From: Branchinecta lynchi
Taxonomy: Eukaryota; Arthropoda; Branchiopoda; Anostraca; Branchinectidae
NCBI GenBank assembly: GCA_023053575.1
Contig: JAKZAP010000017.1
Coordinates: forward strand, 751,501 to 815,500
Length of the DNA: 64,000 nt
Reading direction: 5' to 3'
The notes below the pieces were generated by a model. That model searched no databases and was not told the DNA's origin. It saw nothing but the letters and a program-made list of their open reading frames with translations. The translations under genes and the position numbers were made by a program. How positions within the stretch are numbered: position 1 is the first letter of the stretch; each line of letters opens with the position of its first letter. Of the stretch, positions 33,030 through 42,565 are shown in pieces.

Positions 33030-33830
33030 GGATCCCAAAATGTAAGTGGAGGGACACCTGTGACATCGCAAAAGTTGTCCGTCTGTCCGCACGATAGCTC
33101 TCGAAGGGATTGAGATATTTTGATGAAACTTGGTGGGAGGATCCTTTGGGTCAAGCTACAGGTCAAGTTCGAAGATGGGCTCTGTAGCCCTATACTTAAG
33201 GGTGGGGAGGGGTTTAAAATTAAGGAACAAACAAAATATTTTTTTAAAGCTATTGAGATTGTCGATTTAGGATAAGGAAACATGCTGAATTGGACTATGA
33301 AATTTATTTTCTAGCCGGACAAATATTTCCCCGGAATCCGGCGAAAACCGGAAAATTTGTGGAAATTAAAAGTTTAATATGAAGTTGGTTAGAGGTCCGA
33401 TTTCGGGGCAAGAAGACGTGCTGAGTCCGAATATGAAATTTACTTTCTCGCCGGACAATTAGTTCGGCCTGAATCCGGCCAAAACCGGAGAATTTGTTAA
33501 AAATAAAGTTTTGTTTAAATTTGGTAAGATGTTCGATTTGCGGTTAAGAAGGCATGCTAAACTCGCATATGAGAATCATTTTCCACCTGACGTATAAATC
33601 GCTCGGGATCCGGCTGAGAACAAAAAAAAAAAGTTTTAAGGAAAAGTTTAATCTGAAGTTGATTAGGTTGCATGTAGGGGTAAGGAGACATGCTGAATTC
33701 ATTTTTGAGGTTTAGTTTTTTGCCAGATAAGTAGTTTGTCCGGAATCCGGCCGAAACCGGAAGTTGGCAGAAGTAAGTAAGGAAGGAGATACGAAGTAGG
33801 CTAAAGGGTAAACCGTATGCTGAATCCGTA
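33030..33830 (-). repeat. About 135-bp tandem repeat array, inverse copy
   Basis: It is the inverse of the 22,165-22,925 family. GTCCGTCTGTC and TTTTGATGAAACTTGGTGGG come first. Units with GGAATCCGGCCGAAACCGG-type phrases follow at about 33,325, 33,468, 33,605 and 33,740. Confidence 0.75.
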
Positions 33831-33836
33831 TTTGAA

Positions 33837-33918
33837 TATTTGACAGCGCAAAACGGAAATCTGAATATATCTGAACTTGTTGAAATTCAGCTGGCGTATC
33901 CGGTTTGCACTGTCAAAT
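33837..33918. mobile_element. 82-bp palindromic element
   Basis: ATTTGACAGCGCAAAACGGA at the left is inverted with two changes as TCCGGTTTGCACTGTCAAAT at the right. A related left arm (AATTTGACGGTGCAAAACGG) is found at about 18,673 and 41,656, beside the hammerhead-like blocks. Confidence 0.7.
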
Positions 33919-34385
33919 ACAAACTCCGATTGAAACTTCTCCGATTATTACCATTGGCTTTAATCTGTTTGTAAATTTCAACTATATATCTATAAATATC
34001 CATATATCTATAAATCTGTACCTCTTCTGTGAAAGGCAGTGTTAGAACCCTGAACTAGCGGAATCATAAATTCGTTCATTCATTTATTCTTACTACACAA
34101 ACTACGTAACATAAATATAAATAAGGCAAGAAACAAGACCTCCTGAAGCTATCTTGGTGGACAGAATTTCTAAATCGGTATAATACCGCTCTTTGAAAGT
34201 CAGGGTGGGGACCGCCTAGAAACGCCCTTAAGCTAATCGCCCACAGATCGCGGATGGGAACATATTATCTGGGAGATACTGTCAGAATGAAAAAAAAACA
34301 ACAACATCGAATCTGGATGTTTCCGCTAGGCTGTGACGGATCCAGCTACGCGACCGCGAATCCGCGTTCTGTCGGTGCAGCGCTA
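33919..34385. other. No recognised feature
   Basis: Non-coding by appearance. A short ATATATCTATAAATATCC-type repeat lies at 33,983-34,015. Confidence 0.35.
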
Positions 34386-34910
34386 CTATGCGACTGGAGC
34401 TGGAACCGTCTTCGGCTTTAAATTAATCATTGAAGGTCTAGTATTCATGCGAAAGTTACACATTCCCTGTGATGCACGTGACAACAGTGGTCTCTTCTCA
34501 TTGTGTAAAATTTGTTGAAGACCGAATATCTGCAAGACCGAATTGTCGGGAGTAAATAGTAAATTTTGGGATCCCATCGAAACTTTTGGTCTTGTACTTC
34601 TAGATTTAATTCCGAGCAAAATCAAAATACTTTCAACGTCATTTTCCAAAGTGGAAACTGATTCTTCCATTTTTGTATTTTCTTTACTGTAATATTCGTG
34701 CGCTCTCGACTGATTTTGGGCAACCTGTTGCTGGTCCAAGGCGTCTTGGAGACTAACAGCCAACGAAAATATTTTCATTACAGTATCAGCTATGTTTTTG
34801 AAGAAGTCCATGTTAACTTCACCCACAATCGTCCATTTGGCAGAATTGGCAGTCGTCAAAGCTATCTGGCCTTCCGGAACCAACACATGTCCCAAGCCTA
34901 CCTTGATATG
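34386..34910 (-). CDS. Unrecognised ORF, possible exon, ending in a predicted coiled coil and Pro-rich tail
   Basis: An open frame of about 170 codons starts at the edge of a family B-like insertion. It reads LGHVLVPEGQIALTTANSAK, then SLQDALDQQQVAQNQSRAHE, with a Glu/Lys/Leu-rich stretch that could be a coiled coil. It ends in NLKPKTVPAPVA before the stop. There is no clear ATG at its 5' end, so it may be a truncated gene or an exon that continued upstream into the region now occupied by the repeat. I do not recognise the family and no neighbours suggest a role. Confidence 0.35.
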   Translation of the reverse strand, partial: HIKVGLGHVLVPEGQIALTTANSAKWTIVGEVNMDFFKNIADTVMKIFSLAVSLQDALDQQQVAQNQSRAHEYYSKENTKMEESVSTLENDVESILILLGIKSRSTRPKVSMGSQNLLFTPDNSVLQIFGLQQILHNEKRPLLSRASQGMCNFRMNTRPSMINLKPKTVPAPVA

Positions 34911-35390
34911 TGCTGTTCATGTCAAGTCCGGACCGGATCCGATACTTGGGGGGGAGTTTGAAGGGGGCACCGGAATTTTTATGAAACGCTTAGTGTCGAG
35001 AGAGCGGGATGGAATTTGGTGGGAAGAATAAGCAAAAGTAGTAGATACGTTCTTGACGGAATCAGATCATGTCGGGGCTCTTTGGGGGGAGTTGGAGTGC
35101 TTTCGCGGAGTTCCGGTGATCACGAGATAGGATACTTCCAGATGTGCTTATGACGATAAAACTAGGTAGGCATATTAGTGACCTTACCAAATAGACTTAA
35201 GGACCCGACACAATGCCCTAGAAGACTTCCGTTCCTGGATCCGACCATTTTTCGGGGAGTAGAGGGAGGGGGAATCCGGAAATGACTGACTTCCATAGGT
35301 TGCGAAAAAATGGTCCGATTCAAGCGAAACTTTATGGGTGATAAAAACTGATGACCTAGATATCGAAAGTATCTGTACGAACCCATGGAT
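34911..35390 (-). repeat. Family B-like fragment, minus orientation
   Basis: TCAAGTCCGGACCGGATCCG and GATGGAATTTGGTGGGAAGA are the inverse of standard family B unit phrases. CGTTCCTGGATCCGACCATT and GCGAAACTTTATGGGTGAT match its other units. It is degenerate compared with copies 1 and 2. Confidence 0.65.
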
Positions 35391-36325
35391 ACTTATTTAT
35401 TTATTTATTTATTTATTTATTTCAAAATATAGCCAACTGGGGCTGCTACATAACAACTCATTCATATACACTAAGAAAACTAAAAAAAAACAAATATGCT
35501 GAAGGCACGAAGCCTCCAACAAACAAATAACTTAATCAGGATGGGTCAAACCCAAAGTAAATTTCTTTCCCCCATGCTTGCCACAGAGGCAGAGACAGGC
35601 GCATTTGCGGACCACACAGAATCACCAGCAGAGGATTGCTCGACGCCAGAATTCGAGACTGAAGTGAAAGAATGGAGGAACGACGGATTTCAGGGAGAGA
35701 AGGGACTCCTTCACCAACAAACATACCCGACGCACTACAGTTCCATCTAAACCCATGTAACCACCGGAAAGAGTTGTTATACAAGACGCGAAAGGTCTTT
35801 TCGCGCTTGTGAGATTGGTTAGTCACAAGAGAGTAACAATATAGTTGGGAACAGTACATTCTGAAAAGGAACGTCTTGACAGACGCATTGCAAGACCCAA
35901 ACCTACGAATAAGAAGATTCGCTCTAGCGCTCAATGACCTTGCTAAAGCATTAACATGGTGATCATCATTCAGCGTTGGCGTAAAAACAAATCCAAGGTA
36001 CTTAAAAGTATCCACGAATTTCAATGTCTGGCCAGACAGTAGAACGGGTGGAAGATGAACCAGCTTCAGGCCACGTGGGACGAAAGCCATGCAAAGGGTT
36101 TTTTTCGTGTTGAATATCACATCATGTGCCGAAGCAAACACATCACACACTTTCATCAACTCATTTAGGGCATGAATGGTAGTAGCCATCACCACCAAAT
36201 CATCCCCATAACTAATGTTATTAAAACAACTACCCTGGATAAAACAACCTACCCCTGCATCAGCAAGCGCACTGTTTAATTCATCCACATACAAGCTATA
36301 AAGGAGTGGGGATAGTACCCCCCCC
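35391..36325 (-). pseudogene. 5'-truncated LINE: RT C-terminal half and ATTT tail
   Basis: The frame 35,536-36,339 begins at GGVLSPLLYSLYVDELNSAL and has the catalytic box as YGDD (36,199-36,210). It continues DVIFNTKKTLCMAFVPRG, LLSGQTLKFVDTFKYLGFVF, and a long C-terminal region ending near FGFDPS. The Gly in YGDD, where Ala is usual, is notable. It is truncated at a C-tract near 36,325. The 3' end carries an (ATTT)n tail at 35,393-35,432. The closest relative in the window is the minus-strand LINE at 62,061-63,985, which has the same motif order and the same type of tail. CR1/L2-like, clade not resolved. Confidence 0.85.
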
Positions 36326-36413
36326 CCCCTGCCTAACACTTAGGATAGGATACTTATTTTATTAATAAACACAGTTTAACTCTTCTGTATTTACATCTAC
36401 TGCACTAATGGAA

Positions 36414-36742
36414 AAACCTACGTTTTTGCTGGCGTGCAGTAGTAAAGTTTAACCATTTTCTAAACACACCAACAAATAACATAATAAATAACTAATGAAT
36501 AAAGAAAAAAAGAAAAGAACAGACCCCCCCCCCCCCAAAAAAAAAAAAAAACAGACCAAACTCCTTCACATTATCACCTCCAAAATAAATATATACCTCC
36601 CAACAACCCTACTCCCTCCCTACCACCCCGACCACCCATCCACCAATTCCTCCCTACCACCCCCAACCAACCGTTCCTCCCAACCAGCCAGACCACCCTA
36701 CCTACTTGCCACCCCCTACCCCCTAACAAATAAATACATTTC
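36414..36742 (-). promoter_or_regulatory. G-rich LINE 3' UTR with possible G-quadruplexes
   Basis: On the LINE sense (minus) strand the segment after the ORF2 stop is dominated by GGTAGGG, GGGTGGT, GGGAGG and similar tracts (about 36,600-36,725), then an A/G-rich and C-tract part, ending at CGTAGGTTTTT. A second copy of the G-rich part lies at 41,490-41,612. Such tracts can form G-quadruplexes, and a comparable 3' UTR feature is known in L1 elements, where it is reported to aid mobility. The role here is inference. Confidence 0.65.
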
Positions 36743-39728
36743 TCAACCATCTTTTATTAAATATTCTTTTAATTTTATCTTAAACTCTAAAAGATGCTCA
36801 GCCGCCCTGATGCTCACTGGTAAAGAATTCCAGACTGCAGTTCCAAGAAACTGCAATCGAAATCTTGATCTTGTGCTACCCTTAAGCTCAATCACCAAAT
36901 TTTCACTATTTCTCGTATCATATTCATGAATATCACTGTTTGCACGGTAAGTATCACGAAAAACACTTGGGACTAGATTATGCACGCACTGGAAAACGAA
37001 AACTGACGCTTGATAATCCCGTAGTTGTCCCACGTTGAGCAAATTTAAAGACTTGAAACAAGCACTTGTATCATTCAAATCCTGGACATACTTGCCTATG
37101 ATCCTCACGGCCTTGTTCTGAAGAATCTGTACTCTTTTGAAATTACTGTAAAAATTGCTGCTCCAGATCAGACAGCCATATGAAATATATAGGTAAACAA
37201 TTGAGTGATAAATCATTAGGAGAATCCGCTTTGGCAAATAATGCTTCAGTCTACGCAGCATTCCAACTCCTCGGGCAATTTTTGCAGAAATAATATCACT
37301 GTGATTCTTCCATGAAAGGTTAAAAATCCTAAGCACCGCACTATATGAACTTGTTGGACAGGCTTCCCGGATAATTTAACTAGACCACTCGCATCAACTG
37401 GCATGCCTACTCTGCAGAAAGTCATTAGAAAAGTCTTTTTCACGTTGACACACAGCAAGCTAAGGTAAATAAAAACCTCCAGCCTTCTTAACGCATCATT
37501 TGCTTTCAACACAAGCTCTTCGATCGATTTAGCACACACTGTCAAAGCTGTATCATCAGCAAAGGTTGTAACACAGACGTCTTGAAGATGAAAGCGCACT
37601 GCATCGACATACACAAGATAAAGCAAGGGACCTAAGACTGAACCTTGCGGTACTCCACATTTGAGTCGATAAGAAGATGAAGTCACATCATTGAGTACTA
37701 CACGCAAGGATCTTCCAAGCAGATAACTTTCAAACCACTGTAAAGAAGAGCCCCGAATTCCCAGACACTTGAGTCGGTCAAACAAAATCTTGAAATCTAC
37801 AGTATCGAATGCCTTCCTTAATGAAAATTGACATCGGTAAGTACCCTTTATCCAACGCACCACTAACACATTCCACCAGATGCTGCAAGGCATGAGTTGT
37901 AGAGTGTCCCTTTCGGAAACCAAATTGTGTTTCACTTAATAATTCATTCACCTGGAGAAAGTTATATAGGCGTTTATGGACGACTTTTTCTAATATCTCT
38001 GAAAAAAGAGGTAATATCGATATCGGTCGCCAGTTTTCAATGTCTCTTTTGCAGCCACCCTTGTGGAGAGGTATGACCTTCGTGACTTTAAGCTGTACAG
38101 GGAACTTACCCTTTTCTAGAGAAAGATTAATAATAAAAAACAGACAGGGTAGTATGTAACCGAAAATCGCTTTAAGCCCTCGAAGAGATAAGCCATCCAC
38201 TCCAGCTGAATTAGACTTTAGCGACTTCACAATTTTACAAACTTCATCACTGGTACACAAATTAAAATTCATTTCCAGAGATTCACCTCTTTCATCAGGA
38301 ATATTACTACTCTGCATTTCTTGATACTTGTCATACACACTATCTTGCACTTCAGGACCAATATTCGAGAAAAACTCACCAAATTTATTTACAATTGCAC
38401 TTTTATCATCGCGATAACTACCGCTTAAACATACTTCTTCATTCCTCTTGTCTCCTTTGTCACCAACAAGATCATTTATTGTCCTCCACGTTTCTTTCAT
38501 ATCCCCTTTGTTATCCTCAAATTTACGATTATAAAAATCAGAAATTGCATTTCTTCGAAGTTTGTTCACTAAATTCCTCTGTGTTTTAAATAGGTCAAAC
38601 GATTCATCACTCCGATTGTCTAAATATCTCTCATATAGCCTGTTTCTCAGTTCTGTTTCATCAACTATTTCCGTCGACATCCATGGATTTCGTGGAATAA
38701 GTTTATTGGATTTTATAGCCATAGAGGGCATGCTTTTTCATAAATAGGCAATATGGCTGACATAAGGCTATCTAATGCCCTTGAAGGGCATTCTTTTTCT
38801 GCAAAAACAGGGCTCCAATCAATAATACTAATCTCTTCGGCAAATTTTTGGAGATTTTCTTTTTTCATCAGTCTAGTTATGGCCTTCTTCTTTCGCAGTT
38901 TTTTCACAGGGTGATTAATTGTAGCTATTAATGGAAGATGGTCAGATCCAGGGCAAACTATCCCATCAGCGAAGCTCCTGTGAAGATCACTCGATTTAAC
39001 AAAGATATTGTCTATCAATGTTTCACTTTGTGAGGTAATTCTCGTTGGTACCCCCACGAGGGGATACAAATCACTGGGAATCATAAAATTCAAAAAATCA
39101 CCATTCGTTCCAGACAAATCAAGAAGGTTAAAATTGAAATCCCCCATCACATTATGGCTACACTCAGGTGGTATTTTAGCCAGCAGCTCATTAAACCCTT
39201 CAATAAAATCATCCAAGTGTGCACTGGGCGGCTTATACACCATACTAATTACATTTTTCTTACCATTTAACTCAACCTCTATTGAAAAAATTTCTACCTT
39301 ACCTTCTTTCCAAATACTTAGATCATCCCGTACTCCATACCCAATTCCCTCCTTAACCAAAAATGCAATCCCACCACGGCTCATTGAAACTCGGTTCTTC
39401 ACATGGACGTTGTACCCTGGAAATGAATAAAGCGAAAGAGAATGGTCTGTGCTTAAAACGATTCACAAATACCAATTATATCAAACTCCGACGAAAAATC
39501 ATCTAGTAGCTGGAGAATATCCTGATAACTCGACGTAATGTGCACATTCCATGAACCAAGACGAAGACACGGGTCACTCAGAGGTGACAGGAAATCTTGC
39601 GGCGATCGGATAAATGTACTATTTCGCATAGGCTTCAAATCTATTACTGGGCAACCATCATCTCGAGCCACTCCTCTCGACAAATAACTTTCAAGGTTAA
39701 ACCGTCGTAATTCACCCAGAACCATCAA
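36743..39728 (-). pseudogene. LINE ORF2: endonuclease and reverse transcriptase (nearly complete, frameshifted)
   Basis: Reading on the minus strand, the endonuclease begins in 39,453-39,728 (RLGSWNVHITSS, EFDIIGICESF). It continues at 38,713-39,402 (VMGDFNFNLLDLSG, LIDNIFVKS, CPGSDHLPLIATI). The linker and RT start are at 37,778-38,731 (NPWMSTEIVD, SNSAGVDGLSLRG, VTKVIPLHKGGC, ETQFGFRKGHSTTHALQHLV). The palm follows in 37,246-37,935 (FDTVDFKILFDRL, CGVPQGSVLGPLLYLVYVD, TTFADDTALTV; FADD at 37,554-37,565). The C-terminal domain is 36,743-37,336 (LSWKNHSDII, IIGKYVQD, LGTAVWNSLPVSIRAAEH). Each junction needs a small shift. All catalytic residues I checked are present, which suggests recent activity. 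It lies about 240 bp downstream of ORF1. Confidence 0.9.
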
Positions 39729-39970
39729 AAAACCAACATAACTTTAGCAACAAAAAGGAATGTTTCTTTTTCGAAAATGAAGAAGAATCAAACAAATTTC
39801 GGAGGAAAATAATACTAAAGGAAAAAAATAGAAGAAGAAATAACGAAAGAATTGGTGACCCGTGGTCACGGAGAATAAAAAAGAAAATGAAAGAGAAAGA
39901 AGAGAACAAAAGATAAACAGACAACCGAAAAGAAGAACAACTTAACCATAAGAAAAAAAAATAAATCAAC
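39729..39970 (-). other. LINE intergenic spacer between ORF1 and ORF2
   Basis: A purine-rich plus strand (AAGAAAAGA type) separates ORF1 and ORF2. The long minus frame here has a Phe/Ser-rich translation expected from such composition. No coding content is supported. Confidence 0.55.
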
Positions 39971-41028
39971 CTAGAGACATTCCGCGAGCGACCGTATCTT
40001 TCTAATCACAGTCTCATCTCTAGGCTTTGCTATGATTTGCCCTTGATCAGACCAAGCATTCTTCTGACCGAATTTGTCCTTAGCCGCATTCAGGATGTCT
40101 CTTCGTTGCTTGGTCAGAGACTCCGCAACGAAAATGCCACTAGAGGCCAGTTTGGCTTTGGCCTTGAACACTTTCTTAGCTATGTCTTTGCTCGCAAACT
40201 TCACAATAACTGGAGCGACCCTTGGAGCAGACTGAGTTGAGTCAGTAGCAGCATTATTCAGTCTGAGTCTATAGACGTTCATGATCTCCGTTGTAGTAAC
40301 TTCAGGCAACGACATCTTCTGATTTATAATCGACATCATAGCTGAACGAGTGTCAACTCCAGTTTGTTGCCTAACACCGTGAAACACAAGACTATCTAGT
40401 AATGACTCTTGTTCATAACCGTCCAATTTAGTTTCCAGCCTGTTCAATTTTCCTCCAAGTGCTCAAGTTCATTACTCAGCCCCTTCAACGATTTCTCGAT
40501 TAGTTGAAACTTGGGATTAAATTCAAGCGTAAGGGCGTCATAAATTTGACTCACAATAAGCTCAGTTGATTCCTTAAGTGAGTTTGAGCTAGCCAGTTTT
40601 TCTGTAACTTTTTGAGTTATACTGTCCATCAAATCATTTCTGGTTTTATCCAGTTCCGCTTCAGTTGCTACAAGTTGTTGATGAATCGGGCTAATGCTGC
40701 TAGATGATATGGGTGAAGAGCCTTTAGCTTTGCTTTATCATTGCCTTTCAGCGCAAGGTATGTTTTGGACAGTCTCTTGTAACTATCAGGCGCAGTAGCA
40801 AGCTCGTCAAAAGCTTTTTTTTGTAGCAGGAGCAGATGAATTATCCGCGGTAGGATCGTAGGCTTGGATATTTGCTTCAACGAGGCGGAATTCCTCATGT
40901 GATCCATAGCAGAAAACCATATAGACTGGCTTGCCACGTGTATCTTTACCAGGTTTGACGATTCTTACTGGCCAGAGCGGATAGTCCTTGAACTTCGCAA
41001 GAGCGACATCAAACTGGTTGAAAGACAT
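39971..41028 (-). pseudogene. LINE ORF1 with N-terminal PWWP-like domain, coiled coil and RRM-like domain
   Basis: The start ATG is at 41,028. Residues 1-74 or so read MSFNQFDVALAKFKDYPLWP, then VRIVKPGKDTRGKPVYMVFC, YGSHEEFRLVEANIQAYDP. This has the order of a PWWP domain: an entry strand with AKF(K)GYP, the PWWP-like box PLWP, then FxGxHExxxV. After a shift in an A8 run (about 40,813-40,820) the frame continues KKAFDELATAPDSYKRLSK, which resembles the helix that follows HDGF-type PWWP domains. A Ser-rich linker, a likely coiled coil (40,444-40,632, LKGLSNELEHLEE) and then LETKLDGYEQESLLDSLVFH follow. The RRM-like part is TEIMNVYRLRLNN, PVIVKFASKDIAKKVFKAKA, and the end is a basic CTD. About three single-base shifts break it. 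ORF1 normally binds LINE RNA. A PWWP domain would add chromatin binding, but that is inference. Confidence 0.75.
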
Positions 41029-41380
41029 GATTACCAGAAACAAGATAAACAGCAAAAAACTTATCTTTAAGTGAGGGCTGAGCCTCACGAGAGCATCCGA
41101 GTGGATTCCAATCCAACCTGTGTGAGGTCAGCCCACCTGCCTTTCCTGCGCGGCACTGAACAGTGCACGTTAACGGACAGGGCCTAGTGATTTATCCAAG
41201 CAAAATATTGCAAATACAATATTCATATTAGCACTGCGTGCACACCGCAGGCTTAGACTCTGCTTATTACGTCACGGCACAGTGGAATGAAATGCAAATA
41301 CATCTTCCCGCGACAAGCGTCGGATAGCAACTCCATGAGGCCATGGTTGGGGGAGTTGGGGGGGGGGGAGGAAACTTCGT
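41029..41380 (-). promoter_or_regulatory. Likely LINE 5' UTR
   Basis: This lies upstream of the ORF1 ATG. It has no ORF and reaches the hairpin at 41,381-41,401, where the neighbouring inverted LINE fragment starts. I see no known promoter motif. It is called 5' UTR only from position. Confidence 0.35.
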
Positions 41381-41401
41381 GACATGCACAAAGTGCATGT
41401 C
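41381..41401. repeat. Perfect 9-bp-stem hairpin
   Basis: GACATGCAC, loop AAA, GTGCATGTC. It marks the point where the minus-strand LINE's 5' side meets the plus-strand LINE tail fragment. Confidence 0.9.
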
Positions 41402-41618
41402 AGTGTCGCATCAGGGCGGCTGAGCATCTTTTAGAGTCTAAGAGAAAATTAAAAGAATCTTTAATAAAAGATGGTTGAGAAATGTATTTATTTGTTAGGG
41501 GTAGGGGGTGGTAGGGTGGTCTGGTTGGTTGGGAGGAACGGTTGGTTGGGGATGGTAGGGAGGAATTGGTGGATGGGTGGTCGGGGTGGTAGGGAGGGAG
41601 TAGGGTTGTTGTGAGGTA
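41402..41618 (+). pseudogene. PWWP-LINE family, ORF2 end and G-rich 3' UTR fragment
   Basis: Starting GTCGCATCAGGGCGGCTGAG, it matches the inverse of 36,590-36,810: the ORF2 stop region, then the G-rich 3' UTR. It ends at TTGTGAGGTATATAG and lacks the last 175 bp of the family, which are found alone at 18,501-18,672. Confidence 0.8.
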
Positions 41619-41653
41619 TATAGATGTTCCTACGGCCAAAGCTGACTGCGAAT

Positions 41654-41760
41654 CAATTTGACGGTGCAAAACGGATAAGTCAGCTACATTTTATTCGAGC
41701 TGTATTTCGGCCCTTCTTGGCAAGGGTCCTCTTCAGGGTCAAGCTGCTCAAGCTGGAAAA
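41654..41760 (-). repeat. TTTGACGGTGCAAAACGG repeat with hammerhead-like core
   Basis: AATTTGACGGTGCAAAACGG is followed by a block that on the minus strand reads CTGAAGAGGACCCTTGCC then AAGAAGGGCCGAAA. CUGAnGA, a stem of about seven pairs (CCCTT/AAGGG plus GG/CC), and GAAA match the hammerhead core order. The cleavage triplet and stem III are not clear. Confidence 0.45.
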
Positions 41761-42565
41761 TAAACCCCAAGAACATAACCGCTTGTGTTTTTCTATAAGT
41801 TTAACAAGCCATATATGTCAAATTTTTCCGGATCAACAAAAATGCTTTATACTAGAAAGGGCCTAAATTTCCAGGAAGAACAAATCTGTAGCTTATCTCC
41901 AGAGTAGTGGCTCTGATTTAGCTAACAATTTCTACCAGACATGGAGGGTGCCAGTGCAGATAGGGCACCGTTTACAATTCTACTTTGACAAAGCCTTTCC
42001 CTTTTGGAGTTGATATAATCCTACTCTACACTCCCTGTCTTTTTGTTGTTTCAATTTACTCGACTCAAACAACTATATTTGCAAAGCATCTTTCAATAGT
42101 CATAGACAACTTTGTTTCCCAATGTACAAACATCAGGGTGTCTTCACAATCTAGAAAGTTTGGACTTTTGGATCGGCTCACCAAACCGACCCCTTTTCTC
42201 AGGGTGTGGTATAGCTGTTTGTGAGGCCCGATGTATCTTCTGCCTAGAAAGAAAGAATATATGGGGCATCTATGACAAGGCCCTACACATCCAGAAGGTA
42301 ATTCCGGAAGCTCAAGTGTGAATGTTTCTTGTTATGTCGTTAGAACATATCAGACAGCCAGTAGGAATTTGGCATGTATTCTGTTCACTAGTAATAGTCC
42401 CCCCCCCCCCCTTTCCGTGACCAATATTTGCCTGCCTAGTGTGTCACACTAGTTGCATGCAGTCAAGGTGATTGAGTTTGATAAACATTGAGCGACAGAA
42501 CCGTGCCTGAATATGCATAGCAACAAGATCAAAAGTTTGTATGGGATCCCAGAATTTGTAATACT
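41761..42565. other. No recognised feature
   Basis: Ordinary sequence with a C-tract at 42,401-42,412. Two short ORFs (41,985-42,224 and 42,112-42,321) show no motif. Confidence 0.35.

Noticed and set aside
39712..39969. A Phe/Ser-rich ORF between ORF1 and ORF2 of the PWWP LINE
   Set aside because: It is the translation of a purine-rich tract in the spacer and has no motif.
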